This document shows, piece after piece, positions 44,571 to 53,367 of a stretch of 64,000 nt of DNA (position 1 is the stretch's first letter; each line of letters opens with the position of its first letter). Source of the DNA: Bdellovibrionales bacterium (GTDB lineage: Bacteria > Bdellovibrionota > UBA1018 > CAIMNF01). A program made the translations under genes and the position numbers. Under the pieces are notes generated by a model. It did not search any database. It had not been told where the DNA came from and saw only the letters and a list, made by a program, of their open reading frames with translations. The stretch covers positions 158,930-222,929 of the forward strand of contig JAFEAO010000006.1 in NCBI GenBank assembly GCA_018266375.1, written 5' to 3'.

Positions 44571-44945
44571 ATGGCGACAAAAATCGGTAAAAAAACAAGC
44601 AATAAGCAAAAGATCCGTTTTAAGCACAAGAAACGCATTCGCTCGAAGATTTTCGGTTCAGCTGAGAGACCACGCCTTGTGGTGTTTCGATCAAACGCAA
44701 ATCTTTACGCTCAATTGGTAGACGATGCAAAAGCTCACACTTTGGCAGCTGCTTCTACAACTGAGAAAGATTTGATCAAATCTTGCGCGAACATCGAAGG
44801 CGCTAAACAAGTTGGCCAGTTGATCGCTAAGCGCGCTCAAGCTAAAGGCGTTAAAACCGTCGTGTTCGATCGCGGCGGTTACTTGTATCACGGCAAAATT
44901 AAAGCATTGGCAGACGCTGCTCGCGAAGCAGGTCTTCAATTCTAA
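44571..44945 (+). CDS. rplR: 50S ribosomal protein L18
   Basis: 124 residues. L18 binds 5S rRNA with L5 and L25. Core: [48 protein letters not shown]. The N-terminal 25 residues are very basic, as in the family. Confidence 0.96.
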   Translation: MATKIGKKTSNKQKIRFKHKKRIRSKIFGSAERPRLVVFRSNANLYAQLVDDAKAHTLAAASTTEKDLIKSCANIEGAKQVGQLIAKRAQAKGVKTVVFDRGGYLYHGKIKALADAAREAGLQF

Positions 44946-44962
44946 ACTGGAATTATTAACCG

Positions 44963-44988
44963 GTTTCCCTCAATAGGTGACGGGAAAC
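44963..44988 (+). promoter_or_regulatory. Hairpin between rplR and rpsE
   Basis: GTTTCCC (44963-44969) pairs with GGGAAAC (44982-44988) around a 12-base loop that contains GGTGAC. It has the same position as the URAY hairpins but not their core. No T-tract follows. Confidence 0.5.
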
Positions 44989-45005
44989 ATTAAGGGGTCA
45001 TATAC

Positions 45006-45527
45006 ATGGCAGGATATAACGACAATAGAAGAGACGCGAAAGACGCAGTCGAGCAAGAGTTCGAAGATAAAGTAATTCACATCAACCGCTGTGCAAAAGT
45101 GGTTAAAGGTGGTCGTCGCTTTAGTTTTGCTGCGATTGTCGTCGTCGGGAATAAAAAAGGCCAGGTCGGCGTGGGTCTCGGTAAAGCTACCGAAGTTCCA
45201 GAAGCGATCAAAAAAGCCGGCAAACGCGCACGCAAAGCACTTGTGAGTGTTCCCCTCCACGGAACAACCATTCCACACGAAGTTAAAGGTACCTTCGGAG
45301 CAAGCTCGGTTCTCATGAAACCGGCTCCAGAAGGTTCGGGCGTGATCGCAAGTTCTGCGATTCGCGCGATTCTTGAAGCAGCTGGCGTGAAGAACATTCT
45401 CACCAAGTCTCTTCGTCGTGATAACCCGCACAACGTCGTTCGCGCGACTTTCGAAGCCCTCAAATCGCTTCGTAGTTTGTCCGACATCGCGAAAGCTCGC
45501 GGTAAGACGGTAGCAGACCTTCAGTAA
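45006..45527 (+). CDS. rpsE: 30S ribosomal protein S5
   Basis: 173 residues, near normal. S5 helps decoding fidelity at the mRNA entrance. Core: [97 protein letters not shown]. Confidence 0.97.
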   Translation: MAGYNDNRRDAKDAVEQEFEDKVIHINRCAKVVKGGRRFSFAAIVVVGNKKGQVGVGLGKATEVPEAIKKAGKRARKALVSVPLHGTTIPHEVKGTFGASSVLMKPAPEGSGVIASSAIRAILEAAGVKNILTKSLRRDNPHNVVRATFEALKSLRSLSDIAKARGKTVADLQ

Positions 45528-45539
45528 TTATTAAGAGGT

Positions 45540-45555
45540 AAACCTAACGGTTTAA
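45540..45555 (+). repeat. URAY-loop hairpin, copy 5 (rpsE-rpmD)
   Basis: TAAACC-TAAC-GGTTTA, a six-base-pair stem starting 12 bases after the rpsE stop. The ribosome site of rpmD (CGGA) follows directly, so folding could expose or hide it. Confidence 0.78.
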
Positions 45556-45564
45556 CGGAAATTT

Positions 45565-45774
45565 ATGGCAACAAAAACAAAAGAGACAAAAAGTAAAGGT
45601 CTAGTGATTCGCCTCAAAAAAGGACGTATCGCCTGTAACCCGAACCAACGCGCCTGTTTAAAGGGCCTTGGATTGAAGAAGCGTCACCAGGAAGTAAGCT
45701 TGGAAAACACTCCTTCAGTTCGCGGCATGGTAAAGAAGGTCATTCACCTTCTCGATATCGTTGCAGACAATTAA
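45565..45774 (+). CDS. rpmD: 50S ribosomal protein L30
   Basis: 69 residues, slightly longer than the usual 59 owing to a charged N-terminus ([12 protein letters not shown]). Core: [54 protein letters not shown], standard family pattern. Confidence 0.96.
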   Translation: MATKTKETKSKGLVIRLKKGRIACNPNQRACLKGLGLKKRHQEVSLENTPSVRGMVKKVIHLLDIVADN

Positions 45775-45795
45775 GCTTAGGTATTTGGAGAATTT

Positions 45796-46302
45796 ATGTT
45801 GAAACTTAATACATTAAAACCACAACGCGGATCGAGCTCACAACGTAAACGTTTGGGTCGCGGTTCAGGATCGGGTCTTGGACCTACAGCGGGTAAAGGT
45901 GACAAAGGTCAGCTTCAACGTTCAGGCGGTTCAGTTCGCCCGGGCTTCGAAGGTGGTCAAACTCCACTTTACCGTCGTTTGGCTAAACGTGGTTTCAAAA
46001 ACTATCACGCGCGTAACCACGCAGCAGTGAACTTGTCTGATCTCGAGTCAAAAATTCCTTCAGAGTTGAAGGAATTGAATTTGACGGTTCTTCAAGAACT
46101 TGGCTTGGCACGTAAGAATGCAGAGCGTCTTGTGATCCTGGGTAACGGTGCAATCACCCGTACCTTCAAGATCAAAGCTCATCGCGTCTCTGAATCTGCG
46201 AGCAAGAAAGTTACTGCAGCAGGCGGTTCAGTCGAAATCGTTAAAGTCGCAGCTCCAGCAGCTCGCCCGGCAAAAGTCGCGAAAGCAGCCGCAGCGAAGT
46301 AA
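45796..46302 (+). CDS. rplO: 50S ribosomal protein L15
   Basis: 168 residues against about 145. N-terminal NTLKPQRGSSSQRKRLGRGSGSGLGPTAGKGDKGQ and GFEGGQTPLYRRLAKRGF are the family Gly/Arg-rich arm that penetrates the subunit; the globular part includes LGNGAITRTFKIKAHRVSESA. The last ~20 residues are an Ala/Lys/Pro tail. A strong terminator follows. Confidence 0.96.
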   Translation: MLKLNTLKPQRGSSSQRKRLGRGSGSGLGPTAGKGDKGQLQRSGGSVRPGFEGGQTPLYRRLAKRGFKNYHARNHAAVNLSDLESKIPSELKELNLTVLQELGLARKNAERLVILGNGAITRTFKIKAHRVSESASKKVTAAGGSVEIVKVAAPAARPAKVAKAAAAK

Positions 46303-46326
46303 TCTATACAAAGGTTAAACGAAAGG

Positions 46327-46361
46327 GGTATGGTTGGATCCTCCAGCCATACCTTTTTTTC
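46327..46361 (+). terminator. Intrinsic terminator between rplO and secY
   Basis: GGTATGGTTGG pairs with CCAGCCATACC (one G-U) around ATCCT, then seven T. It splits the ribosomal block from secY-adk-map-infA, which therefore needs its own promoter or read-through; no clear consensus promoter was found in the ~90 bases before secY. Confidence 0.9.
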
Positions 46362-46451
46362 TTGAACAATCAAAATGAACTAGCGGGATTCATTCAACTA
46401 AAGTTAAACTAATCCAGCCAATATCTTTCAATTCAGATTTGAGGAACAGAC

Positions 46452-47756
46452 ATGTCAGGTGCACCCGGTTTAGTCAAAATTCCAGAACTACGTAATAAGA
46501 TCATCTTCACGTTGGTCACGCTCGCGATCTATCGTCTCGGAGTTCACATTCCAACTCCAGGTGTTGATGGTGCTGCACTTCAAGCCGCATTCGCGAACAT
46601 GCAAGGAACCATCTTCGGTTGGTTCAACCTGTTCAGCGGCGGCGCCCTCGAACGTTTCAGTATTTTCGCTCTCGGGATCATGCCTTACATCTCGAGTTCG
46701 ATTATTTTCCAACTTTTGACCGTGATGGTTCCTTACTTGGCCGAGCTCCAAAAAGAAGGCGAGCAGGGCCGTAAGAAAATCACGCAGTACACTCGTTACG
46801 GCACCGTGATTCTTTGCTTCGTGCAAGGTTTCGGTATCGCAACGACATTGCAAGCTTACAGCAATCCTCCGGTTGTTCTCGAGCCGGGCTTTGCTTTCAA
46901 ACTGATGACAACGATCACTCTCACCGGTGGCACGATGTTCCTCGTGTGGTTGGGCGAGCAGATCTCTGAACGCGGTATCGGTAACGGTACTTCGATCATC
47001 ATTTTTGCCGGTATCGCGGCTCGCATCCCTCAAGGGATTTCAAGCGCATTTTCGCTCCTCCGCAGCGGTGAACTCAACATTGGCAAATTGATCCTTGTTG
47101 CAGCGTTGATCGCGGCAGTGTTTTTCATCATCATCTTTTTCGAACGTGCTTCTCGCCGTATTCCGGTTCACTATGCTAAACGCGTCGTCGGCCGTAAGGT
47201 TTACGGTGGTCAGAACACGCACATTCCGCTCAAGCTCAATACGTCAGGTGTGATCCCGCCAATCTTCGCGTCGTCACTCCTTATGTTTCCGGCAACCATC
47301 GGTACATTCGTGGCCGCAGGTGTGTTGCAGACGGTGTCGAGCTGGCTTTCTCCGGGCGGATGGCTCTATGAGATCCTCTTCGTCGGTTTGATCTTCTTCT
47401 TTTGCTACTTCTACACCGCTGTGGTGTTCAAGACTGAAGACGTCGCGGATAACCTCAAAAAATACGGTGGATTCGTGCCGGGTATTCGTCCGGGCGAAAA
47501 CACCGTTCGTTACATCGATTACGTCCTCACCCGTTTGACCTTGAGCGGCGCGGTTTATATCGCGGCGATTTGCGTGCTCCCGACCATCATGTCCGAAACT
47601 TTGAAAGTTCCGTTCTACTTCGGTGGTACTTCGGTACTCATCCTGGTGGGAGTGGCGCTGGATACAGTCGCACAAATCGAAACATTCATGCTTTCTCGTA
47701 ACTACGAAGGTTTCATGAAGCATGCTCGCGTGAAGGGTCGCGCGGCTTATACATGA
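46452..47756 (+). CDS. secY: Preprotein translocase subunit SecY
   Basis: 434 residues, ten membrane segments, the pore of the Sec translocon. Features: NKIIFTLVTLAIYRLGVHIPTPGVD, the plug region, RRIPVHYAKRVVGRKVYGGQNTHIPLKLNTSGVIPPIFASSLL, and KKYGGFVPGIRPGENT. GAGGAA lies ahead of the ATG. Its stop overlaps the adk start (ATGA). Confidence 0.98.
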   Translation: MSGAPGLVKIPELRNKIIFTLVTLAIYRLGVHIPTPGVDGAALQAAFANMQGTIFGWFNLFSGGALERFSIFALGIMPYISSSIIFQLLTVMVPYLAELQKEGEQGRKKITQYTRYGTVILCFVQGFGIATTLQAYSNPPVVLEPGFAFKLMTTITLTGGTMFLVWLGEQISERGIGNGTSIIIFAGIAARIPQGISSAFSLLRSGELNIGKLILVAALIAAVFFIIIFFERASRRIPVHYAKRVVGRKVYGGQNTHIPLKLNTSGVIPPIFASSLLMFPATIGTFVAAGVLQTVSSWLSPGGWLYEILFVGLIFFFCYFYTAVVFKTEDVADNLKKYGGFVPGIRPGENTVRYIDYVLTRLTLSGAVYIAAICVLPTIMSETLKVPFYFGGTSVLILVGVALDTVAQIETFMLSRNYEGFMKHARVKGRAAYT

Positions 47757-48412
47757 ATATTTTGTTTATCGGACCACCGGGTTCCGGCAAAGGAACCCAG
47801 TCCAAACTTTTGCAGGACCAGTACGGAGTTGTGCACTTGTCGACTGGAGATATGTTTCGGACGGCGATCGCGCAAAAAACCGAAGTGGGAATAGAAGCAA
47901 AAGGTTTCATGGACCGTGGTGAGTATGTGCCTGATGCGGTCGTGATCAATTTGATCCGAGACCGTCTCAAACAACCGGATATCAAGATGGGTTTTATCTT
48001 GGACGGGTTCCCTCGTACCGAACCGCAGGCGGTGGCTCTCGATCAGTTGCTCGAAGAACTCGGGTTGAAGCTGGGCGGAGTTTTCTTTTTTGATGTTAAC
48101 AAAGACCTGCTTGTGAAGCGCCTTTCGGGCCGGCGCACCTGTAAGAACTGTAACCGGGTGATCAGTCTCGATCAATTGGGTACGCCGATCGCCAACGAAC
48201 GTTGCCAAAAAAATCCGGTAGGTCCTTGCGAGTTCTATCAGCGTGACGACGACCGCGCGGATGTAGTCGAGAAGCGCATCGATGTTTATCAAAAACAAAC
48301 CACGCCGGTGATCGATCACTATCGGAAGAATAAAAATTTTGTGCACCTGAACGGTGCTCAAAATCCAAAAGAAGTTTTCAAGCTGATCGACGCTAAAATT
48401 CGAGCGTCGTAA
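47753..48412 (+). CDS. adk: Adenylate kinase
   Basis: 219 residues, long form. Interconverts 2 ADP with ATP and AMP. P-loop GPPGSGKGT, AMP-binding LSTGDMFR and LDGFPRT, and a LID domain with cysteines in RRTCKNCNR and RCQKNPVGPC, as in zinc-binding long-type enzymes, followed by RDDDRADVVEKRIDVY. Translationally coupled to secY. Confidence 0.97.
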   Translation: MNILFIGPPGSGKGTQSKLLQDQYGVVHLSTGDMFRTAIAQKTEVGIEAKGFMDRGEYVPDAVVINLIRDRLKQPDIKMGFILDGFPRTEPQAVALDQLLEELGLKLGGVFFFDVNKDLLVKRLSGRRTCKNCNRVISLDQLGTPIANERCQKNPVGPCEFYQRDDDRADVVEKRIDVYQKQTTPVIDHYRKNKNFVHLNGAQNPKEVFKLIDAKIRAS

Positions 48413-48451
48413 TTCGAGTTACATTGCGGAAATAGAAGTCAGCGTATATTT

Positions 48452-49201
48452 ATGGTGCAGTTAAAATCCAAGTCCGAAGTTGAACAAATGCGGAAAGCCG
48501 GCGCGATCGTCGGACAGATTTTGCATGAGCTCAAAGACCTCGCTAAGCCAGGTGCGTCGACCTCTGACCTCGACCTTTACGCGTTTACTCGAACCAAAGA
48601 GCTTGGAGCCAAACCTGCGTTCAAAGGTTATAACGGCTTTCCCGCCACTCTCTGCGTCTCCTTAAACGAAGAGGTTGTGCACGGAATTCCATCCAAAAAG
48701 CGGATTTTGAAGGACGGAGACATCGTGAGCTGTGATTTTGGGGTGATTTTGAACGGCTGGTACGGTGATTCAGCCAAAACTTACCCTGTCGGCAAGGTCG
48801 CCGCTGATACAATGAAACTGGTTGAAACTACTGAGAAAAGTCTTCAGCTCGGTATCGAAGAGTGCAAACCCGGCCATCATTTGTTCGATATCGGTGCAGC
48901 AATCCAGAATTATGTTGAGCAGTTTGGTTATTCCGTGGTAAGAGAATTTGTTGGTCACGGCATTGGTCGCAGTCTTCACGAAGATCCCCAAGTTCCGAAC
49001 TTTGGGATCAAGGGGAAAGGTATTATTTTAAAGCCTGGTATGGTGCTTGCGATAGAACCGATGATTAACGCCGGAAAGCCGGAAGTTAAGGTTTTGGCCG
49101 ACGGTTGGACTGCAATAACGGTAGATAAGGCATGGTCAGCTCATTTTGAGCACACTGTGGCGATCACCGAGACGGGCAACGAAATTTTAACGAAGTTTTA
49201 A
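48452..49201 (+). CDS. map: Methionine aminopeptidase type I
   Basis: 249 residues. Removes the initiator Met. Metal ligands in [18 protein letters not shown] (two Asp), [18 protein letters not shown] (His), [11 protein letters not shown] (Glu) and the final [11 protein letters not shown] (Glu). Spc-operon location is typical. The upstream sequence is AT-rich (GTATATTT) without an obvious ribosome site. Confidence 0.97.
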   Translation: MVQLKSKSEVEQMRKAGAIVGQILHELKDLAKPGASTSDLDLYAFTRTKELGAKPAFKGYNGFPATLCVSLNEEVVHGIPSKKRILKDGDIVSCDFGVILNGWYGDSAKTYPVGKVAADTMKLVETTEKSLQLGIEECKPGHHLFDIGAAIQNYVEQFGYSVVREFVGHGIGRSLHEDPQVPNFGIKGKGIILKPGMVLAIEPMINAGKPEVKVLADGWTAITVDKAWSAHFEHTVAITETGNEILTKF

Positions 49202-49221
49202 ACAGTTTGTTTAGGGAGTGT

Positions 49222-49443
49222 ATGAGCCAAAAAGAGGAAGCAATCCAAATGGAAGGGACGGTCTTAGAGCCCCTTCCGAACGCAATGTTCAAGGTGCAAC
49301 TCGAAAATGGCCATCAAGTTCTAGCTCACATTAGCGGTAAGATGCGAATGTTCTACATCAAAATCTTACCTGGTGACAAAGTCACCGTAGAACTGTCCCC
49401 ATATGATTTAACACGCGGCAGAATTACCTATCGCGCAAAGTAG
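49222..49443 (+). CDS. infA: Translation initiation factor IF-1
   Basis: 73 residues, normal. OB-fold protein that binds the 30S A site. Sequence: [39 protein letters not shown], ending [16 protein letters not shown]. The ATG at 49222 has GGGAG upstream; a longer frame from 49207 adds five residues without homology. Confidence 0.96.
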   Translation: MSQKEEAIQMEGTVLEPLPNAMFKVQLENGHQVLAHISGKMRMFYIKILPGDKVTVELSPYDLTRGRITYRAK

Positions 49444-49674
49444 TAACAGTGGCGTATCTAACCACTGAGACGCGGCCCAGGGACGCTTAAACCCGAAAGC
49501 CGGCTTTTGCACTGACAGGGCAGTTTCCTCTCTATACCCTTCCTCAAAGGGTATCTGTTAGGTTTAAACCTGATGGTTTAAGAGCGGAGCCTGTAAAACG
49601 TGTCTAAAAAACAATACCCTTAACGGGGTATACTGCGTCCATCCATACATTGGAGATGGCGCTAGGAGCATGAA
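49444..49674 (+). promoter_or_regulatory. Structured infA-rpmJ spacer with several hairpins
   Basis: 231 non-coding bases with stems CAGTGG/CCACTG (49447-49467), ATACCCTT/AAGGGTAT (49534-49554) and ATACCC/GGGTAT (49614-49631, 44 bases before rpmJ), plus the sixth URAY hairpin. The two ATACCC stems could also swap partners, giving alternative folds. A regulatory leader or small RNA is possible. Confidence 0.5.
49564..49581 (+). repeat. URAY-loop hairpin, copy 6 (infA-rpmJ)
   Basis: TTAAACC-TGAT-GGTTTAA, a seven-base-pair stem. The last loop base is T where other copies have C. It is the only copy far (about 95 bases) from the next start codon. Confidence 0.75.
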
Positions 49675-49788
49675 ATGAAGGTCCGTACATCAGTAAAGAA
49701 GATTTGCACTAAGTGCAAAGTCGTTAAGCGTAAAGGCGTTGTCCGCATCATTTGCGAGAACCCACGTCATAAACAACGCCAAGGCTAA
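49675..49788 (+). CDS. rpmJ: 50S ribosomal protein L36
   Basis: 37 residues, the zinc-ribbon form: C11, C14, C27 and H32 in [34 protein letters not shown] lies six bases before the ATG at 49675. Too short for most gene finders but unmistakable; standard position between infA and rpsM. Confidence 0.97.
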   Translation: MKVRTSVKKICTKCKVVKRKGVVRIICENPRHKQRQG

Positions 49789-49833
49789 TTCAACTGAAAC
49801 CGGAGTTGTGTTGGGAAAGTTTGAGTTTCGGAC

Positions 49834-49860
49834 TTGACAAGATTGGTCAGTCCGAATAAT
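49834..49860 (+). promoter_or_regulatory. Predicted promoter and palindrome before rpsM
   Basis: TTGACA (49834-49839) with an AATAAT 15 bases downstream. The flanking sequence forms TTCGGACT...AGTCCGAA with inner GAC...GTC, so the -35 lies within an inverted repeat. As RNA the same bases would make a hairpin, comparable in place to the E. coli alpha-operon leader bound by S4. Confidence 0.5.
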
Positions 49861-49909
49861 TCATTGTATCCACGCACATTTTTTTCATTTCTTAAAGAAA
49901 GGGTACATT

Positions 49910-50293
49910 GTGGCTCGTATTGCAGGAACCGACTTGCCGAAGAACAAGCGCGCTGAGATTGGCCTTACCTATATTTTAGGTATTGGCCGTTCAACAGCGA
50001 AGAAAATTTTGGAATCAGCTTCGATTGATTTCGATAAAAAAATTCAAGATCTGTCAGAACCCGAAGTCGCGAAAATTCGCGAATTCATCGACAAATATCT
50101 TAAAGTAGAAGGCGATCTTCGCCGGGATGTCAGCATGAACATCAAGCGTCTCGTAGACCTTGGTTGTTATCGCGGCATTCGTCATAAAAAAGGACTCCCA
50201 GTGCGCGGTCAGCGTACTCACTCGAACGCACGTACTCGTAAGGGTAAAGCAGTTGCGATCGCTGGTAAGAAGTCCATCAAATCAATGAAATAA
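49910..50293 (+). CDS. rpsM: 30S ribosomal protein S13
   Basis: 127 residues. S13 contacts the P-site tRNA and L5. Core: [77 protein letters not shown] start; AAAGGGT lies upstream. First gene of the alpha operon. Confidence 0.97.
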   Translation: MARIAGTDLPKNKRAEIGLTYILGIGRSTAKKILESASIDFDKKIQDLSEPEVAKIREFIDKYLKVEGDLRRDVSMNIKRLVDLGCYRGIRHKKGLPVRGQRTHSNARTRKGKAVAIAGKKSIKSMK

Positions 50294-50303
50294 TCGGTGA
50301 TTT

Positions 50304-50759
50304 ATGAGCGAAACTAAAGCAGCAGAAAAACCAGTTGCCGCAGCTGAAGAAGCGGGCGCAGAAAAGAAAGCAGCGGGCGTAGTAAAAGCTCCGACGTCTT
50401 CAGCCAAAAAAGGCGTGTCGACCGGCAAAGCTTACGTTCTTTCAACTTTCAACAACACGATTATCACCTTGACCGATCAAATGGGTAACGCCATTGCGTG
50501 GTCGAGCGCGGGCCACAAAGGTTTCCGTGGTTCACGCAAGAACACTCCTTTCGCAGCTCAGGTAGCGGGAGAGGAAGCAGCGCGCAAAGCGTATGACCTC
50601 GGTCTTCGCAGCGTGAGCGTTTACGTGAGCGGTCCTGGTTCAGGACGTGAATCAGCACTTCGTGCGATTTCGATGGCGGGCATTCGCGTGACTTACATCG
50701 AAGATACAACGCCAATCCCACACAACGGTTGCCGGCCACCTAAGCGCCGTCGCGTATAA
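50304..50759 (+). CDS. rpsK: 30S ribosomal protein S11 with N-terminal extension
   Basis: 151 residues against about 129. S11 lies on the platform by the E site. Core from about residue 36: [46 protein letters not shown], ending [18 protein letters not shown]. The first ~35 residues are Ala/Lys/Glu-rich and additional. Confidence 0.97.
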   Translation: MSETKAAEKPVAAAEEAGAEKKAAGVVKAPTSSAKKGVSTGKAYVLSTFNNTIITLTDQMGNAIAWSSAGHKGFRGSRKNTPFAAQVAGEEAARKAYDLGLRSVSVYVSGPGSGRESALRAISMAGIRVTYIEDTTPIPHNGCRPPKRRRV

Positions 50760-50771
50760 GGAGAACTGATC

Positions 50772-51398
50772 ATGGCACGTTATACGGGTTCAGTTTGTCG
50801 TTTTTGTCGTCGTGAAAACCAGAAGCTCTTTTTGAAGGGCGATCGTTGTTTCACTGAAAAATGTGCGTTCGAGCGTCGCGCATACCCACCAGGGCAACAC
50901 GGCCAAGGCCGCATCAAGTTCTCAGAATACGGACTTCAACTTCGTGAGAAGCAAAAAGTTCGCCGTATGTACGGTTTGCTCGAGAAGCAATTCCGTAACC
51001 TCTTCGCGAAGGCTGATCGCCAGCGTGGAATCACCGGCGAAAATTTCCTCAACATGCTTGAGCGTCGTTTCGATAACATCGTTTATCGTGCCGGCTTCGC
51101 AAACAGCCGCGCGGAAGCACGCCAACTTGTTCGCCACGGTCACTTCACCGTGAACAACAAACGCGTCAACATCCCATCCCTTGAACTTAAAAAAGGCGAC
51201 GTGGTTGTGATTCGTGAGGCAAGCCGCAACGCAGTTCAGATCAAGACTGCAATCGAAGCATCAAAACGCCGCGAAATTCCGCAGTGGCTCGAAATGAACC
51301 CTGCTGATTTCAAAGCAACAGTGCGCGATCTCCCAGCACGCGACGATATCACCGCTCCGATCGAGGAGCGTTTGATCGTCGAATTGTATTCTAAATAG
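50772..51398 (+). CDS. rpsD: 30S ribosomal protein S4, zinc-binding type
   Basis: 208 residues. Primary 16S binder and fidelity protein; in E. coli it represses the alpha operon. Zinc-type ligands C9, C12, C26 and C31 ([16 protein letters not shown]), then [10 protein letters not shown], and the S4 domain [34 protein letters not shown] large hairpin follows before rpoA. Confidence 0.97.
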   Translation: MARYTGSVCRFCRRENQKLFLKGDRCFTEKCAFERRAYPPGQHGQGRIKFSEYGLQLREKQKVRRMYGLLEKQFRNLFAKADRQRGITGENFLNMLERRFDNIVYRAGFANSRAEARQLVRHGHFTVNNKRVNIPSLELKKGDVVVIREASRNAVQIKTAIEASKRREIPQWLEMNPADFKATVRDLPARDDITAPIEERLIVELYSK

Positions 51399-51405
51399 TG
51401 TTTAT

Positions 51406-51452
51406 CTCACTCCGGTTGGTGGCCTCGGCCAGGCCAACTACACCGGAGTGAG
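51406..51452 (+). promoter_or_regulatory. Large stem-loop between rpsD and rpoA
   Basis: CTCACTCCGGT (51406-51416) pairs perfectly with ACCGGAGTGAG (51442-51452). Inside, TTGG/CCAA and GGCC repeats can pair further. No immediate T-tract, so an attenuator, processing site or regulatory element is more likely than a plain terminator. Confidence 0.6.
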
Positions 51453-51506
51453 TCTGGTTTACTGATTTAATTTTTAAGCGCTTAAAAACCCTTACGGAGA
51501 ATGTAT

Positions 51507-52604
51507 ATGATCGAAAAAAACTGGAGAGACCTGATTAAGCCGAAAGCCCTCGATGTCGAGAAAGAGACTCTGACTCAGGCCTACGGCAAATTCATCGCGC
51601 GTCCATTGGAGCGTGGTTTCGGGCTTACTTTAGGGAACTCTCTTCGTCGCGTGTTGTTGTCGTCACTTCAAGGTGCGGCGATCACTGCGATTAAAATCGA
51701 TGGAGTAGTGCACGAGTTTTCTACTCTCGAAGGCGTTCGTGAAGATGTCGTCGAAATCATTTTGAATCTTAAAGAAATTCGCTTCAAGCTGCACACTGAT
51801 AAAGCAACTGTGACCTTGAATATTCAAGGTCCGGGCGAAGTATTTGCAAAAGACATCATCGTTTCTGACCAAGTCGAAGTGATGAATAAAGACCAAAAGA
51901 TTTGTACTGTTGAAGGCAAAATTAATTTCAAGGCTGAAATTCGTGTGGAAATGGGACGTGGATATCGTGCTGCGGAAAATAACAAAAGCGCAGATTTGCC
52001 AGTCGGTTGGGTTCCAGTCGATAGCTTCTTCTCTCCTGTTCGCCGTGTGAACTACAACGTTACACAAAGCCGTGTCGGTCAGCGTACCGACTACGACAAA
52101 TTGACTCTCGAGTTGTGGACTGACGGATCTGTAAAACCAGACGATGCAGTTGCGCTCGGTTCAAAAATCATGAAAGACCAACTTTCAGTATTCTTGAACT
52201 TCGAAGAAGAGCCAGAAACCGTTGCAGAAGTGCAAACTGAAAAGGGTACTCAGTTCAACCCGAACTTGTATCGTTCAGTAGAAGAGCTTGAGCTTTCAGT
52301 TCGTTCTGCGAACTGTTTGCAAAACGCAAACATCCGCTACATCTATGAACTCGTTCAGAAGACTGAAGCGGAAATGCTTAAGACTAAAAATTTTGGCCGC
52401 AAGTCCTTGAACGAGATCAAAGAAATCTTGGGCGAAATGGGCTTGAGCCTCGGTATGAAGCTTGATGGTTTCGTGCCACCAACACAGGGTGCTGCGTCCA
52501 CCAAACCAGTAACACCGATGGCTGAGACAGCTGAAGGTGCTATGGGCGACGAAGACTTCGGCGATGACGAAGACTTCGGCGACGACGAGATCGACGAAGA
52601 ATAG
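51507..52604 (+). CDS. rpoA: RNA polymerase alpha subunit with acidic C-terminal tail
   Basis: 365 residues against 329 in E. coli. N-terminal assembly domain: [33 protein letters not shown]-terminal DNA-binding domain from about 260: [51 protein letters not shown]. After [11 protein letters not shown] come ~38 extra residues ending in repeated DEDFGDDE units, strongly acidic. ATG at 51507 is seven bases after GGAG. Confidence 0.97.
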   Translation: MIEKNWRDLIKPKALDVEKETLTQAYGKFIARPLERGFGLTLGNSLRRVLLSSLQGAAITAIKIDGVVHEFSTLEGVREDVVEIILNLKEIRFKLHTDKATVTLNIQGPGEVFAKDIIVSDQVEVMNKDQKICTVEGKINFKAEIRVEMGRGYRAAENNKSADLPVGWVPVDSFFSPVRRVNYNVTQSRVGQRTDYDKLTLELWTDGSVKPDDAVALGSKIMKDQLSVFLNFEEEPETVAEVQTEKGTQFNPNLYRSVEELELSVRSANCLQNANIRYIYELVQKTEAEMLKTKNFGRKSLNEIKEILGEMGLSLGMKLDGFVPPTQGAASTKPVTPMAETAEGAMGDEDFGDDEDFGDDEIDEE

Positions 52605-52645
52605 CAACCTAGCGGGGGCTATTACTACGTAAAGGAATAGATAGT

Positions 52646-53227
52646 ATGAACCACAATGTATCCGGTAGAAAATTTGGTAGGAACACTTCACATCGTAATG
52701 CGATGTTGAAGAATCTGGGTAATAACCTCATTAAACAAGAACAGATCGTAACAACGATTCAAAAGGCGAAAGAAGCTCGTCGCGTAACCGAGAAGTTGAT
52801 CACGCTTGCTAAGCGCGACACCCTCAATGCGCGCCGCTTGTGCTTCGATCGCACGCGCGACCAAGAAGTAGTGGCAAAACTCTTCACCGATCTCGTTAAG
52901 CGCTATGAGAAACGTAATGGCGGTTATACCCGCATCGTGAAGATCTCAGAAACTCGTTGGGGTGACGCTGCAAAAATGTGTTTGATCGAGCTTGTTGACG
53001 GTCCAAAACTCGACCGCAAGAAGAAGGTCAAAGCTTCTGACAAACCAGAAAGCGACACTGAAGCAACTGGTGTTCAGGCAACTGACCCGTTCAGCAAAAT
53101 GCGTAAAGTATTCGGCGGCGGTAAAAAAACGGCTAAAAAAGACGCAGCTCCAAAAGCTGAGAAGGCAAATAAAGCGGCAACGACTAAAAAAGCTCCAGCT
53201 GCTAAGAAAAAGACTGGCGATAAGTAG
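52646..53227 (+). CDS. rplQ: 50S ribosomal protein L17 with long C-terminal tail
   Basis: 193 residues against about 120. Core: MNHNVSGRKFGRNTSHRNAMLKNLGNNLIKQEQIVTTIQKAKEARRVTEKLITLAKRD and GYTRIVKISETRWGDAAKMCLIELV. The last ~70 residues are Lys/Ala-rich (AKKDAAPKAEKANKAATTKK and similar) and not part of the family. It ends the ribosomal cluster; no terminator is seen. Confidence 0.96.
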   Translation: MNHNVSGRKFGRNTSHRNAMLKNLGNNLIKQEQIVTTIQKAKEARRVTEKLITLAKRDTLNARRLCFDRTRDQEVVAKLFTDLVKRYEKRNGGYTRIVKISETRWGDAAKMCLIELVDGPKLDRKKKVKASDKPESDTEATGVQATDPFSKMRKVFGGGKKTAKKDAAPKAEKANKAATTKKAPAAKKKTGDK

Positions 53228-53367
53228 TTCTTCGCGGCCCAATCAAACACAGCCTCCAACACATGAACGTCCGAAGCTGCGCTTAGTGCACTCTCGGTCG
53301 GCAGAATCAATCGCATCGATTGAAGGATTGCGAAATAAATAGCTTATGTGTATTATTTGCGTCGGTG

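Noticed and set aside
46302..46451. Promoter for secY
   Set aside because: Only poor -35/-10 matches were found after the terminator, so no promoter was called.
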